In this document: one piece after another, positions 26,028 through 35,322 of the stretch
How positions within the stretch are numbered: the first letter of the stretch is position 1
Layout of the letters: the number at the start of each line of letters is the position of its first letter
Source: CAZGRP01 sp964527995
Lineage (GTDB): Bacteria; Zhuqueibacterota; Zhuqueibacteria; Oceanimicrobiales; CAZGRP01
Length of the DNA stretch: 64,000 bases
Assembly (NCBI GenBank): GCA_964527995.1
Contig: CAZGRP010000017.1
Span: 5,851 to 69,850, forward strand
Direction: 5' to 3'
The notes under the pieces: generated by a model
Databases searched by the model: none
The model's input: only the letters and a program-made list of their open reading frames with translations
What the model was told of the DNA's origin: nothing
Translations under genes and position numbers: made by a program

Positions 26028-27503
26028 ATGCTCACCACTTTGACGTTTGACGACTTCCAAGAGCTGGCGGCGCGAGGCAACGTGGTGCCGCTGGCGCGGT
26101 CGTTTCTCGCCGACACGCTGACACCGGTCTCAGCGTTCTTGAGGCTTCGCCGGCCGGGTGCGCCCGCTTTTCTTCTGGAGAGCGTCGAAGGGGGCGAAAA
26201 AACAGCGCGTTACTCTTTCCTCGGACGGAATCCTTACATGACGTTGCGCGCCAGTGGGCAAGATATCGAGATCGACCGGTTCGGCCGGCACGAGGCCACC
26301 TCCGGGACCATTTTCGATTCTTTGCAACACCTGTTCCGCCGACACCGCCCGGTTCGTCCCGCCGGCCTGCCCCGCTTCACAGGCGGGGCTGTCGGCTACT
26401 TCAGCTATGAGACCGTACGCCTGATCGAATCTCTGCCGCCCCGGGTGGAGCCGGACCTGGACCAGCCGGATGCTGAGTTCGGCGTCTACGACACCATCCT
26501 CGCCTTCGATCACCTGAAGCACCAGATTCTTGTCATCACCAATGTCTTCGTCGAGGAAGGAGCCGATCTCCGCGAGAACTACGAGATGGCGCTGGCAAAG
26601 ATCGACGCCGTGTGGCGCTCGCTGCAGAAGGAGCCGGAGGTACCCGCCCGTCAGCCTTCGGCGCCGGCCATGGTTGAATCGAACTTCAGCGAGGAAGCCT
26701 TCTGCCGGGCGGTGCGGCGGGCCAAGGAGTACATCCGCGCCGGCGACATCTTCCAGGTCGTTCTTTCCCAGCGATTTGAGCGGCCGATTTCCGTGGACCC
26801 GTTCGATATCTACCGGGCCTTGCGCGTGATCAATCCTTCTCCCTATCTCTACTTCCTCGATTTCGACCAGCGAACCATCATCGGCTCGTCGCCTGAACTC
26901 CTGGTCCGGGTCGAGGACGGCGTCGTCGAGGTCAGGCCGATTGCCGGAACCCGGCCGCGCGGCAGGGACGAGAAAGAGGACTGCGAGCTGGCGGACGAGC
27001 TGCTGAAAGACGAGAAGGAGCGTGCCGAGCACATCATGCTGGTCGATCTGGGCCGCAACGATGTCGGCCGGGTGAGCGAGTACGGCAGCGTCGACGTCAC
27101 CGAGCTGATGCAGATCGAGCGCTACTCTCATGTGATGCACATGGTGTCGAATGTTCGAGGTCGGCTGCGGTCCGGCCTGGATGCCATTGATGCCTTCAAG
27201 GCCTGCTTTCCGGCCGGCACAGTGACCGGCGCCCCCAAGATCCGTGCCATGGAGATCATCGACGAGCTGGAGCCGACGCGACGAGGCATCTACGCCGGCG
27301 CCCTTGGCTATCTCGACTTCTCGGGCAACCTGGACACGTGCATTGCCATCCGCACCTTGCTGACTCAGGGCAACAAGGCGTACTTCCAGGCCGGTGCGGG
27401 GATCGTGGCCGACTCGGTGCCGGTGAGGGAGTACCAGGAGACCGTGCATAAGGCCAGGGCTCTGCTGGAGGCCATCGAATTCGCCGAAAAGGGGCTGCAG
27501 TGA
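26028..27503 (+). CDS. trpE: Anthranilate synthase component I
   Basis: Converts chorismate and ammonia to anthranilate, the first Trp-specific step. 491 aa. The feedback-binding LLES motif is near the N-terminus (AFLLESVEGGEKTARYSFLG), so allosteric inhibition by Trp is likely retained. The chorismate-binding domain shows FQVVLSQRF, PSPYLYFLDF, IIGSSPELLVR, RPIAGTRPRG, HIMLVDLGRNDVGRV, FPAGTVTGAPKIRAMEII and QAGAGIVADSVPVREYQET. AGGAG lies five bases before the ATG. Its stop overlaps trpG as GTGA, matching synthesis of the two subunits in equal amounts. Confidence 0.97.
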   Translation: MLTTLTFDDFQELAARGNVVPLARSFLADTLTPVSAFLRLRRPGAPAFLLESVEGGEKTARYSFLGRNPYMTLRASGQDIEIDRFGRHEATSGTIFDSLQHLFRRHRPVRPAGLPRFTGGAVGYFSYETVRLIESLPPRVEPDLDQPDAEFGVYDTILAFDHLKHQILVITNVFVEEGADLRENYEMALAKIDAVWRSLQKEPEVPARQPSAPAMVESNFSEEAFCRAVRRAKEYIRAGDIFQVVLSQRFERPISVDPFDIYRALRVINPSPYLYFLDFDQRTIIGSSPELLVRVEDGVVEVRPIAGTRPRGRDEKEDCELADELLKDEKERAEHIMLVDLGRNDVGRVSEYGSVDVTELMQIERYSHVMHMVSNVRGRLRSGLDAIDAFKACFPAGTVTGAPKIRAMEIIDELEPTRRGIYAGALGYLDFSGNLDTCIAIRTLLTQGNKAYFQAGAGIVADSVPVREYQETVHKARALLEAIEFAEKGLQ

Positions 27504-28072
27504 TTCTGGTGATCGACAACTATGATTCGTTCACTTTTAACCTGGTGCAGTATCTCGGCGAGCTGGGGGCCGAACCGGAGGTCGTGCGGAATGACGCTGT
27601 TAGCGTCGAGGATGTGCGTCTGCTGCACCCGGCTGCCGTCGTGCTCTCTCCGGGTCCGGGCCGGCCCGAGGACGCCGGCATCTGCGTGCCTTTGATTCGG
27701 GAACTGGCCTCCGAGGTGCCGATTCTTGGGGTATGCCTGGGGCATCAGGCCATCGCGCTGGCCTTCGGGGCCAAGATTGTAGCGGCGCCGTCCCTGGTCC
27801 ATGGGAAGACCTCGAGGATCGAGCACGACAGCCGTACCGTATTCACCCGCATCCAGAACCCTTTCACGGCGACGCGATACCACTCGCTGCTGGTGCAGCG
27901 ACAGTCGTTGCCGGAGTGTCTAGAGGTGTCGGCGTGTGCCGGCCAGTTGGTAATGGCGGTCCGGCACAGGCGCTACCCCGTTGAGGGCATCCAGTTTCAC
28001 CCGGAGTCCATCCTGACGAGTGAAGGGAAGAGAATTCTGCAGAATTTCCTGACCACGTACACCGAGTCGTAG
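27500..28072 (+). CDS. trpG: Anthranilate synthase glutamine amidotransferase subunit
   Basis: Class I glutaminase that supplies ammonia to TrpE. 190 aa, starting ILVIDNYDSFTFNLVQYLGE. The oxyanion region is LSPGPGRPEDAG, the nucleophile Cys is in LGVCLGHQAIA, and the catalytic His-Glu pair is in IQFHPESILT. The start is GTG at 27500, overlapping the trpE stop. In some bacteria TrpG also serves PabB for folate synthesis; no pabB is seen here, so a dual role is possible but undetermined. Confidence 0.96.
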   Translation: MILVIDNYDSFTFNLVQYLGELGAEPEVVRNDAVSVEDVRLLHPAAVVLSPGPGRPEDAGICVPLIRELASEVPILGVCLGHQAIALAFGAKIVAAPSLVHGKTSRIEHDSRTVFTRIQNPFTATRYHSLLVQRQSLPECLEVSACAGQLVMAVRHRRYPVEGIQFHPESILTSEGKRILQNFLTTYTES

Positions 28073-28085
28073 GGAGGGAGCAGAA

Positions 28086-29099
28086 ATGATCCGCCAGGCG
28101 ATCGAAACCATCCTTGCCGGAGAACACCTGAGCCGCCAGCAGGCCCACCAGACGATGTCGGCGATCATGAGCGGCGAGGCGACGCCGGCTCAGATCGGTG
28201 CATTTCTAGTCGGCATGCGAATGAAAGGGGAGCGACCCGAGGAGGTGGCCGGCTTTGCCCAGGCCATGCGCGAGAAGGCGACGCACGTGCCGACACGCCA
28301 CGAGGCCGCCATCGATATGTGTGGCACCGGTGGTGACGGGGCCGGCACCTTCAACATCTCCACCGTGGCTTCGCTTGTGGTCGCCGGTGGCGGCGTGCCA
28401 GTGGCCAAACACGGCAATCGCTCGGTCTCCAGCAGGTGCGGCAGTGCCGACGTTTTGCAGGCGCTCGGAGTGAAGATCGATCTGACGGCAGAACAGATGG
28501 GGCGATGCCTGGATGAGGTCGGAATCGCTTTTTTGTTTGCGCCGGCGCTGCACCCGGCCATGAAGCACGCCATCGGCCCGCGGCGAGAGCTGGGAGTGCG
28601 CACCGTTTTCAACATCCTCGGGCCGATCACCAACCCAGCCCGGGTCCGCCGGCAGGTGCTTGGAGTGTACGATGCGAGTCTCGCCCGGCTTCTAGCACAG
28701 GTGTTGGCGGAGCTGGACACGGTGCACGCTCTGATCGTCCACGGCGAAGAAGGCCTTGATGAGATCTCCATCTGTGGCCCGACATTGGTGTTGGAAGTGC
28801 GCGGCGACCGGGTGCGAGAGATGCGGTTTGAACCCGAAGATTTCGGATTGGCTTCGCGGGGCGATGACGGTCTGGCAGGCGGAGACGCTAACCGCAATGC
28901 CGAGATAGCCCTGCAAATCCTGCGCGGGCTGCATGGCCCATCGCGTGATGCTGTTGTGGCCAACGCTGCCTGCGGGTTCCTGGTTGCTGGTGCGGCTTCT
29001 GATCTACCGCAGGCGGTGGTGCTTGCACAGACTTCGATCGACACGGGCGCCGCGCTGCAGAAACTGGAAGCCCTCATAGAGTACACGAACCAGGCCTAG
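28086..29099 (+). CDS. trpD: Anthranilate phosphoribosyltransferase
   Basis: Transfers phosphoribosyl from PRPP to anthranilate. 337 aa, normal length. Markers are the glycine-rich PRPP loop MCGTGGDGAGTFNIST, VAKHGNRSVSSRCGSADVL (anthranilate site), FLFAPALHPAMKH and TVFNILGPITNPA. The metal-binding acidic pair is in HGEEGLDEIS. GGGAGGGAG precedes the ATG. It is the third gene of the trp block, with a 13-base gap after trpG. Confidence 0.96.
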   Translation: MIRQAIETILAGEHLSRQQAHQTMSAIMSGEATPAQIGAFLVGMRMKGERPEEVAGFAQAMREKATHVPTRHEAAIDMCGTGGDGAGTFNISTVASLVVAGGGVPVAKHGNRSVSSRCGSADVLQALGVKIDLTAEQMGRCLDEVGIAFLFAPALHPAMKHAIGPRRELGVRTVFNILGPITNPARVRRQVLGVYDASLARLLAQVLAELDTVHALIVHGEEGLDEISICGPTLVLEVRGDRVREMRFEPEDFGLASRGDDGLAGGDANRNAEIALQILRGLHGPSRDAVVANAACGFLVAGAASDLPQAVVLAQTSIDTGAALQKLEALIEYTNQA

Positions 29100-29166
29100 G
29101 CCGGCGCCACCGGGGTCAAAGGCCCGATTGGTTCATCTGTAAATCACGAACATTGGAACGGAACCG

Positions 29167-29955
29167 TTGCCTGATTTCCTGAGCACCATCCTTACGGCCA
29201 AACGGCGCGAAGTTGAGGCCAGGAAGAACATCACTCCACTGGCAGAATGGGCGGAGCGCTGCCGAGATCAGAACGAGCACCGTTGCTTTGCAGAGGTGCT
29301 GCGGCGGGAGGCGGAGATCACCGTCATTGCCGAGATCAAGAAGGCCTCTCCCTCGGCGGGGGTGATTCGCGACGATGTCGAGCCGGAAGCCGTGGCGCGC
29401 ACCTACGCCGATCATGGCGCGGCAGCCATCTCAATTCTGACTGAACGACATTTTTTCCAGGGCGACATCGGAACCTTGCGCCGGGTTCGGCAGGTCGTCG
29501 AATTGCCGCTGCTGTGCAAGGATTTTTTCATCGACCCCTATCAGGTGGTCGAGGCTCGCGCTCACGGTGCAGATGCGGTCCTTCTGATTGTCGCTGCCCT
29601 GGAAGAGCAGCAGCTGGCGGAGTTGCATCAACTGGCGATGGAGCTGGGCATGGAGGCGCTGGTGGAAGTTCACGACGAGGACGAACTGAGAAGGGCCCAG
29701 AATGTCGGTGCCAGCCTCGTCGGCATCAACAATCGCGACCTGGTTACCTTCGCTGTGAACCCGGAGGTCGCCCGCCGACTCGGCCCGCTGGCCGCAAAAA
29801 GCGCGACCGTGGTCGCCGAAAGCGGCATCAAGACATCCGAGGATGTCGCTGCGCTTTCTGGGTGCGGTATCGACGCCGTTCTCATCGGAGAGGCACTGAT
29901 GCGAAGTGCCGACATCGGCGCCGCCCTGGAACGTTTCATCGGGTTTAGCAAGTGA
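29167..29955 (+). CDS. trpC: Indole-3-glycerol phosphate synthase
   Basis: Decarboxylating ring closure of CdRP to indole-3-glycerol phosphate. 262 aa TIM barrel with the family motifs VIAEIKKASPSAGVI, ISILTERHFFQGDI, LLCKDFFIDPYQV, ADAVLLIVAAL, LVEVHDEDEL, VGINNRDLVTF and VVAESGIKTSEDV. The start is TTG at 29167: an in-frame TAA lies 27 bases upstream with no ATG or GTG between, so this is the only standard start. The 67-base gap from trpD is the largest inside the trp block. The uncommon start codon may lower expression relative to its neighbours. Confidence 0.95.
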   Translation: MPDFLSTILTAKRREVEARKNITPLAEWAERCRDQNEHRCFAEVLRREAEITVIAEIKKASPSAGVIRDDVEPEAVARTYADHGAAAISILTERHFFQGDIGTLRRVRQVVELPLLCKDFFIDPYQVVEARAHGADAVLLIVAALEEQQLAELHQLAMELGMEALVEVHDEDELRRAQNVGASLVGINNRDLVTFAVNPEVARRLGPLAAKSATVVAESGIKTSEDVAALSGCGIDAVLIGEALMRSADIGAALERFIGFSK

Positions 29956-30587
29956 TTCGCGTCAAGATCTGTGGCATCACACGCAAAGAGGATGCTCTGC
30001 TGGCGGCTCGTCTCGGGGCCTCAGCCATCGGGTTCATTTTCTACCCCCGCAGCCGGAGGTACGTGGAGCCCGCCCTTGCGGGCGAAATTGCCCGGACATT
30101 GCCTCCCTTCGTCGCCGCAGTGGGCGTGTTCGTCGATCCGACCCTCGAGGAGGTGGAGTCGGTCCTGCGACAGGTACCTCTTTCAGGCATTCAGCTCCAC
30201 GGGAACGAAACGCCGCAGTTCTGCACGGCCTTTCGCCTTCCCGTCATCAAAGGATTTCGCGTCGGCCCGGAGTTCGATGTCGGCCAGTTCAGCCGTTACC
30301 GCGGTCTTTCTCTCCTGCTCGATGGGTTCGACCCGCGCCAGCCTGGCGGCAGCGGCAAGTCGTTCGACTGGCGACTGGCAAGGTTGGCTCGCCGGTACGG
30401 GCCCATCATCATCGCCGGAGGACTACGTGCCGAGAACGTCGCCGAGGCCGTAGGCGTTGCCAAACCTGACGCGGTCGACATCTCAAGCGGCGTCGAATCG
30501 GAACCCGGGAGAAAAGACCCGCAGAAGCTGCAGCAACTGTTTGACGTCATCGATCAACTCAACCAGGGCGATCATGAGCCAACCTGA
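29952..30587 (+). CDS. trpF: Phosphoribosylanthranilate isomerase
   Basis: Amadori rearrangement of PRA to CdRP. 211 aa TIM barrel beginning VKICGITRKEDALLAARLGA, with catalytic Cys in KICG and Asp in LLLDGFDPRQPGGSGKSFDW. The phosphate site is IIIAGGLRAENV. The end is DAVDISSGVESEPGRKDP. GTG at 29952 overlaps the trpC stop (GTGA). It overlaps trpB by 14 bases. TrpC and TrpF are separate genes here, unlike the fused enterobacterial form. Confidence 0.95.
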   Translation: MIRVKICGITRKEDALLAARLGASAIGFIFYPRSRRYVEPALAGEIARTLPPFVAAVGVFVDPTLEEVESVLRQVPLSGIQLHGNETPQFCTAFRLPVIKGFRVGPEFDVGQFSRYRGLSLLLDGFDPRQPGGSGKSFDWRLARLARRYGPIIIAGGLRAENVAEAVGVAKPDAVDISSGVESEPGRKDPQKLQQLFDVIDQLNQGDHEPT

Positions 30588-31773
30588 CGAGCACGGCCGC
30601 TACGGCCGATATGGCGGAAAATTCGTGCCGGAAATCCTCATTCCGGCTCTCGAGGAGTTGGAAACGGCGTATGCTGAGGCCCGAAGCGACCCTGCCTTCG
30701 AGAGAGAGTTAGGCGAAGCCTTGCAGGACTATTCCGGCCGGCCCACGCCGCTCACCTGTGCGGCCCGCCTGAGCCAGACCCTAGGCGGTGCACAGATTTT
30801 CCTGAAACGCGAAGACCTGAATCACACCGGAGCTCACAAGATCAACAACACCCTGGGGCAGATCCTGCTGGCACGGCGCATGGGCAAAGAGCGCATCATC
30901 GCCGAAACCGGGGCCGGGCAACACGGCGTCGCCACGGCCACGGCCGCCGCCAGATATGGGTTGCGCTGCGTGGTCTACATGGGAGAGGAGGATACAGTCC
31001 GGCAGCGGCTCAATGTCTTTCGCATGCATTTGCTGGGAGCGCAGGTCATTCCAGTGCGCTCTGGTAGCCGAACCCTGAAAGACGCCATTAACGAGGCCAT
31101 CCGCGACTGGGTCAGCCATGTGCGCGACACCTTCTATCTGATTGGCTCGGTGGTCGGCCCACACCCATATCCCATGATCGTGCGCGACTTCCAGTCGGTC
31201 ATCGGCCGCGAGACACGCGAGCAGATTCAGAAGCAGACCGGAAGGCTCCCCGACACGATCATTGCCTGCGTCGGCGGTGGCAGCAACGCCATCGGCATGT
31301 TCCATCCGTTTCTCGACGACCCCGAAGTTGAGTTGATCGGTGTTGAGGCGGGCGGGGAGGGTCTGGAGGGGCATCGACATGCGGCCACGCTGTGCCGCGG
31401 CCAGCCGGGCGTGCTGCACGGCGCTTATAGCTACCTGCTGCAGTCCGATGACGGCCAGGTGGCCGAAGTGCATTCGGTTTCCGCCGGGCTGGACTACCCA
31501 GGCGTCGGACCGGAGCACAGCTTCCTGAAAGATCGTGGCCGGGTGACCTACACCGGCGTCACCGACGCCGAAGCCCTGCGGGCCTTCGAGCTGCTCTGCC
31601 AAACCGAAGGCATCATCCCGGCCCTGGAAAGTGCCCATGCGGTGGCTCAGGCGGCAAAGGTGGCTCCGCAAATGAGCAAGGATCAGATCATCGTAATCTG
31701 CCTGTCCGGCAGAGGCGACAAGGACGTGGAGGTGGCAGAGAAGCTTCTCTTACCTCGGGGGGACGAGGCATGA
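30574..31773 (+). CDS. trpB: Tryptophan synthase beta chain
   Basis: PLP enzyme joining indole and serine. 399 aa, TrpB1 type. The N-terminus is GRYGRYGGKFVPEILIPALE, the PLP Lys is in HTGAHKINNTLGQ, then ETGAGQHGVATATAAA, the phosphate loop CVGGGSNAIGMF, and GVEAGGEG. ATG at 30574 is chosen because the conserved N-terminus begins there. The longer upstream frame lies inside trpF. It overlaps trpF by 14 bases and trpA by ATGA, so the alpha and beta subunits are coupled. Confidence 0.97.
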   Translation: MSQPDEHGRYGRYGGKFVPEILIPALEELETAYAEARSDPAFERELGEALQDYSGRPTPLTCAARLSQTLGGAQIFLKREDLNHTGAHKINNTLGQILLARRMGKERIIAETGAGQHGVATATAAARYGLRCVVYMGEEDTVRQRLNVFRMHLLGAQVIPVRSGSRTLKDAINEAIRDWVSHVRDTFYLIGSVVGPHPYPMIVRDFQSVIGRETREQIQKQTGRLPDTIIACVGGGSNAIGMFHPFLDDPEVELIGVEAGGEGLEGHRHAATLCRGQPGVLHGAYSYLLQSDDGQVAEVHSVSAGLDYPGVGPEHSFLKDRGRVTYTGVTDAEALRAFELLCQTEGIIPALESAHAVAQAAKVAPQMSKDQIIVICLSGRGDKDVEVAEKLLLPRGDEA

Positions 31774-32570
31774 ACCGCCTGCAGCAACTCCTACAGGATG
31801 CGCGGCACCAGAACCGCAAGCTGCTTTCGGTGTTCGTCACTGCTGGTTTTCCCGAGGCGGATGCTACACCGGAAATCGTTACCCGGTTGGCAGCCGCCGG
31901 TGCAGACTTCTTCGAGATCGGCATCCCATTCAGCGATCCGCTGGCGGACGGTCCAGCGATTCAGCAAGCGTCGCATGTGGCTCTGCAAAACGGAATGACG
32001 GTGTCCCGAGTGCTTGAGCAGGTGGCGCGCATCCGCATGGTGACGAATGTTCCCATCCTCCTCATGGGTTACTTCAACCCGATCTTGAGGTTCGGCCAGA
32101 GGCGTTTCGTCGACCTGGCTGCGGAAGCCGGAGTAGACGGGTTGATCGTCCCGGACCTGCCGCCCGAAGAGTGCGGTGATCTGTTGCAGGCCAGCCGCGA
32201 GCGCCATCTTTCGTTCGTCTTTCTGGTGGCACCGAATACGCCCAGCGAGCGGTTGCGGCGGATCGATGCGCTCACCGATAGTTTCGTCTACTGCGTTTCA
32301 GTGACCGGCGTCACCGGTGAACGTTCCGAGGTGGCTGCCGAAACCGTGGCTTTCCTGGAACGTTGCAAGAGAACCTTGAGGAATCCCTACCTGGTGGGAT
32401 TTGGTGTGTCCACTGGGCTGCAGGCGCGGCAGCTCTCCCGGCTCGCCTGGGGCGTAATCATCGGCAGCGCCATCATCAAGCGCCTCGGCGGCGAAGGCAG
32501 TCCGGCAGAACGGCTGGATGATGCTGCGAAGCTGGTGCAGGAAGTGAAAACAGCGCTTCGAAGTAGATAA
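31770..32570 (+). CDS. trpA: Tryptophan synthase alpha chain
   Basis: Cleaves indole-3-glycerol phosphate to indole and G3P. 266 aa. Catalytic Glu is in FFEIGIPFSDPLADGPAIQ and catalytic Asp in VDGLIVPDLPPEECGDL. The phosphate region is VGFGVSTGLQARQL and SAIIKRLG. Also MGYFNPILRFG and YCVSVTGVTGER. The ATG at 31770 overlaps the trpB stop. It ends the trp block; chorismate mutase follows 33 bases later on the same strand with no terminator between. Confidence 0.97.
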   Translation: MNRLQQLLQDARHQNRKLLSVFVTAGFPEADATPEIVTRLAAAGADFFEIGIPFSDPLADGPAIQQASHVALQNGMTVSRVLEQVARIRMVTNVPILLMGYFNPILRFGQRRFVDLAAEAGVDGLIVPDLPPEECGDLLQASRERHLSFVFLVAPNTPSERLRRIDALTDSFVYCVSVTGVTGERSEVAAETVAFLERCKRTLRNPYLVGFGVSTGLQARQLSRLAWGVIIGSAIIKRLGGEGSPAERLDDAAKLVQEVKTALRSR

Positions 32571-32603
32571 AGCCTGGCTTCTGGCGAAAGGAGTGTGACC
32601 AAG

Positions 32604-32876
32604 ATGGACATCGACGACTGGCGTCGCAAGATCGACGACATCGACGCCAAGATCCTGCAGTTGCTGAACGAACGGGCCCGCTGCACGCTGGAGATCGGTA
32701 AGCTGAAAGCGATGATGGGTCTGCCGGTCTTTGTTCCGGAGCGCGAGCGCGAAGTTCTCAGCGCCGTAGAGCGCGCCAATCCGGGACCGCTGAGCAACGC
32801 CGCTGTCAGGCGTCTTTTCGAGCGCATCATCGACGAGTCGCGCGCGCTTGAGAAAGAAGAACGACGGGGAAAGTAA
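32604..32876 (+). CDS. Chorismate mutase, AroQ class
   Basis: Claisen rearrangement of chorismate to prephenate, feeding the Tyr/Phe branch. 90 aa monofunctional all-helical enzyme. DDWRRKIDDIDAKILQLLNE is the classical N-terminal helix with active-site Arg. ARCTLEIGKLKAMMGLPVF and PEREREVLSAVER supply the Lys and Arg that bind chorismate. RLFERIIDESRALE is the C-terminal helix. Start at ATG 32604: AAAGGAG (32587-32593) is ten bases upstream but only one base from the in-frame GTG at 32595. It is directly followed by DAHP synthase; in some species the two form a complex or fusion. Confidence 0.93.
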   Translation: MDIDDWRRKIDDIDAKILQLLNERARCTLEIGKLKAMMGLPVFVPEREREVLSAVERANPGPLSNAAVRRLFERIIDESRALEKEERRGK

Positions 32877-32915
32877 CATGTGCCGAAAGGGTTGCTTCAA
32901 GGGAGGAAACGTACA

Positions 32916-33929
32916 ATGGTCATCGTAATGGAAGAGCATGCCAGTGAAGAGCAGATCCAGAATGTGATCGGCAAGCTCGTCGAGAAGAACTTCGATGTGC
33001 ACCGCTCCACGGGTGTCCGTCACACTGTGCTCGGTGCGATCGGCGACAAGCGGGGACTCGACTTGCGGCTTTTTGAGCTGCTTCCGGGGGTGCACGAGGT
33101 CATTCGCATCACCGAACCCTACAAGCTGGCCAGCCGCACCTTTCATCCGGAAGACACGGTGGTCAGAATCAAAGGCGTCGAGATTGGTGGAGATCGCGTC
33201 GTGATGATCGCCGGGCCGTGTTCCGTGGAAAGCCAGGAACAGATCCACGAGATCGCCCGCAGGGTGAAAAAGGCTGGGGCCTCGGTGCTGCGGGGCGGCG
33301 CATTCAAACCTCGAACGTCCCCGTACAGCTTCCAGGGCCTTGGGGTGGAGGGACTGCGCCTGCTGCGCGAGGCTGGCGAACATTATGGCCTGGTGGTCGT
33401 GTCAGAGGTGATGGAGACGTCCCAGATTTCGACCGTGGCCGAATATGTCGATATCCTGCAAGTCGGCGCACGAAACATGCAGAATTTTTCCCTCCTACGT
33501 GCGCTCGGCAAGGTGCGCAGGCCGGTGCTTCTGAAGCGTGGTATGGCTGCCACCATCGAAGAATTGCTCATGGCTGCGGAATACATCATGTCGGGCGGCA
33601 ACTACGACGTCATCCTGTGCGAGCGCGGTATCCGGACCTTCGAGAGCTATACCCGCAACACCCTGGACATCTCCGCCGTGCCGGTGGTGAAGAAGCTCAG
33701 CCACCTGCCCATCATCGCCGACCCGAGTCATGGAACCGGTCGCCGCGACAAAGTGGCGCCGATGGCGCGTGCGGCCGTTGCTGCCGGGGCTGATGGGTTG
33801 ATGATTGAGGTACACAACGATCCTGATAACGCCCTGTCAGACGGTGCTCAGTCCATCTACCCAGAGCAGTTCGAGGCTCTCATGGCCGAGCTTCGCATCA
33901 TCGCCCAGGCTATCGGGAAATCGATCTAG
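32916..33929 (+). CDS. aroF: 3-deoxy-7-phosphoheptulonate synthase with N-terminal ferredoxin-like domain
   Basis: First step of the shikimate pathway (PEP + erythrose-4-phosphate). 337 aa of the Thermotoga/Bacillus-like type. Residues 1-70 (MVIVMEEHASEEQIQNVIGK and VHRSTGVRHTVLGAIGD) form the ferredoxin-like module, which in Thermotoga mediates Tyr/Phe inhibition. The barrel has MIAGPCSVES, LRGGAFKPRTSPYSFQG, QVGARNMQNF, LLKRGMAATIEE, ILCERGIRTFE and IADPSHGTGRRD. Start at ATG 32916, with GGGAGG nine bases upstream; the GTG at 32880 has no such site. It is feedback-regulated by inference only. Confidence 0.95.
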   Translation: MVIVMEEHASEEQIQNVIGKLVEKNFDVHRSTGVRHTVLGAIGDKRGLDLRLFELLPGVHEVIRITEPYKLASRTFHPEDTVVRIKGVEIGGDRVVMIAGPCSVESQEQIHEIARRVKKAGASVLRGGAFKPRTSPYSFQGLGVEGLRLLREAGEHYGLVVVSEVMETSQISTVAEYVDILQVGARNMQNFSLLRALGKVRRPVLLKRGMAATIEELLMAAEYIMSGGNYDVILCERGIRTFESYTRNTLDISAVPVVKKLSHLPIIADPSHGTGRRDKVAPMARAAVAAGADGLMIEVHNDPDNALSDGAQSIYPEQFEALMAELRIIAQAIGKSI

Positions 33930-34123
33930 GTACGGTTTATCCGCCTGCCGTCTGCACAGGGAGGGGCTTCTTCTAAAAACAGACGCTATTTCATCATCGG
34001 AGCGGTGTATCGAAAGTTGTCCATGAGAAGTTCTTACGGGCTTCTATTTTAGGCATCACATGAAGTCTAGTTCGCATTTTGCCACTATTTCTTCCGGTTT
34101 GGTCCTGGAGCTGGAGGGGTACA

Positions 34124-35227
34124 GTGAGTAGCCTGCCGTTTCGCAAAGTCACCATCGTCGGCGTGGGCCTGATCGGTGGGTCGCTGGCTGCTGCGATCAG
34201 GCGCAAGAAGTTGCCTCTCGAGATCAGCGGCGTCAGCCGGGCGCAGACGATCGCCAAGGCGGTGTCGAACGGTCTGATTGATCGTGGATTCCGGCACGAG
34301 CAGTTGGCTGAGGGGGTGGCGCGGGCGGATCTCATCTTTCTATGTACGCCCATCGATGTGATCCTTGATCTGCTTCCCCGGGTTGCCGAGGCTGCCCCGT
34401 CCTCGGCGCTGGTGACTGATGTGGGCAGTACCAAGGAGCGGATTGTCGAGGCGGCCGCCGGGCGGTACGACCAGGGACCCTATTTTATAGGGGCGCATCC
34501 GATGGCGGGTTCGGAGAAGCAGGGGGTGGACGCGGCCGACCCATTTCTGTTTGAAAACGCCACGTGGGTGTTGACTCCGGAGGGAAATGAGCCGCCGGAA
34601 TTGCGGCAGGGTCTGATTGAGCTGATACAGGCGCTTGGGGCTCAAGTGCTGCTTATGGACGCGGCGGTGCACGATCAGATTGCCGCTGTGGTGAGTCACC
34701 TGCCACAGCTCATGGCCGTCGCCTTGATGAACTACGCAGGGAGCTTGAACAGGGAGAACCCGTTCTACCTGCGACTGGCGGCGGGTGGCTTCCGCGACAT
34801 GACCCGCATCGCCTCCAGTCCCTTTGACATGTGGCGCGACATCCTGAACACGAACCCGGACAACATCGCTCGTGCGGTAAACGACTTTGCCGACGTACTG
34901 AGGGAATTGGGGCGGGATCCCAGCGGCGGGCATCTGCGCGAGGCTTTCGGCTTTGCCGCTCGCACGCGGCTGTCGATTCCCAGGGACACACGCGGCTTCC
35001 TGAGGCCGCACTTCGACGTCTTCGTAGTGGTGGAGGACCGGCCGGGAGTGATTGCAGCGATCTCCACGGCCCTGGCCGAAGAGCGCATCAACATCAAGGA
35101 CATCGAGGTGCTGAAAGTGCGCGAGGGCGAAGGAGGGTCGCTGAGGTTGGCATTTGAGAGCGAGTCGGACCGCCGCCGAGCCATCGCCGTTCTGGGGAAG
35201 GTGGGGTTCGAGGCAAGACCGCGCTGA
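34124..35227 (+). CDS. tyrA: Prephenate dehydrogenase with C-terminal ACT domain
   Basis: NAD(P)-dependent oxidative decarboxylation of prephenate towards Tyr. 367 aa. Nucleotide-binding loop VGVGLIGGSLAAAI at the N-terminus, LIFLCTPIDVILDLLP, TDVGSTKERI, and the catalytic His in FIGAHPMAGSEKQGVD. The C-terminal 75 residues (FVVVEDRPGVIAAISTALAE, then INIKDIEVLKVREGEGG) form an ACT domain, likely for Tyr feedback. Start at GTG 34124, four bases after GGAGGGG. A 194-base spacer separates it from aroF and holds no gene and only a weak AGAAG/CTTCT hairpin. No pheA accompanies it. Confidence 0.94.
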   Translation: MSSLPFRKVTIVGVGLIGGSLAAAIRRKKLPLEISGVSRAQTIAKAVSNGLIDRGFRHEQLAEGVARADLIFLCTPIDVILDLLPRVAEAAPSSALVTDVGSTKERIVEAAAGRYDQGPYFIGAHPMAGSEKQGVDAADPFLFENATWVLTPEGNEPPELRQGLIELIQALGAQVLLMDAAVHDQIAAVVSHLPQLMAVALMNYAGSLNRENPFYLRLAAGGFRDMTRIASSPFDMWRDILNTNPDNIARAVNDFADVLRELGRDPSGGHLREAFGFAARTRLSIPRDTRGFLRPHFDVFVVVEDRPGVIAAISTALAEERINIKDIEVLKVREGEGGSLRLAFESESDRRRAIAVLGKVGFEARPR

Positions 35228-35243
35228 GCCCTGGCCGCTGTGG

Positions 35244-35272
35244 TTGACTTTTCCGGCCGGATGGACTATCTT
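35244..35272 (+). promoter_or_regulatory. Internal sigma-70-type promoter before the methyltransferase remnant
   Basis: TTGACT (35244-35249), 17-base spacer, TATCTT (35267-35272), placed 16 bases after the tyrA stop. It could now drive aroA-aroE-aroC-aroK-aroQ independently of the attenuator. Confidence 0.6.
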
Positions 35273-35322
35273 TGAATCCGGCCTGTTGGAAAGTTCGCTG
35301 ACCGGCGGGGAAGACATGCGCC

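Noticed and set aside
32880..32915. GTG at 32880 as the start of DAHP synthase
   Set aside because: GGGAGG lies nine bases before the ATG at 32916, where the conserved ferredoxin-like domain begins.
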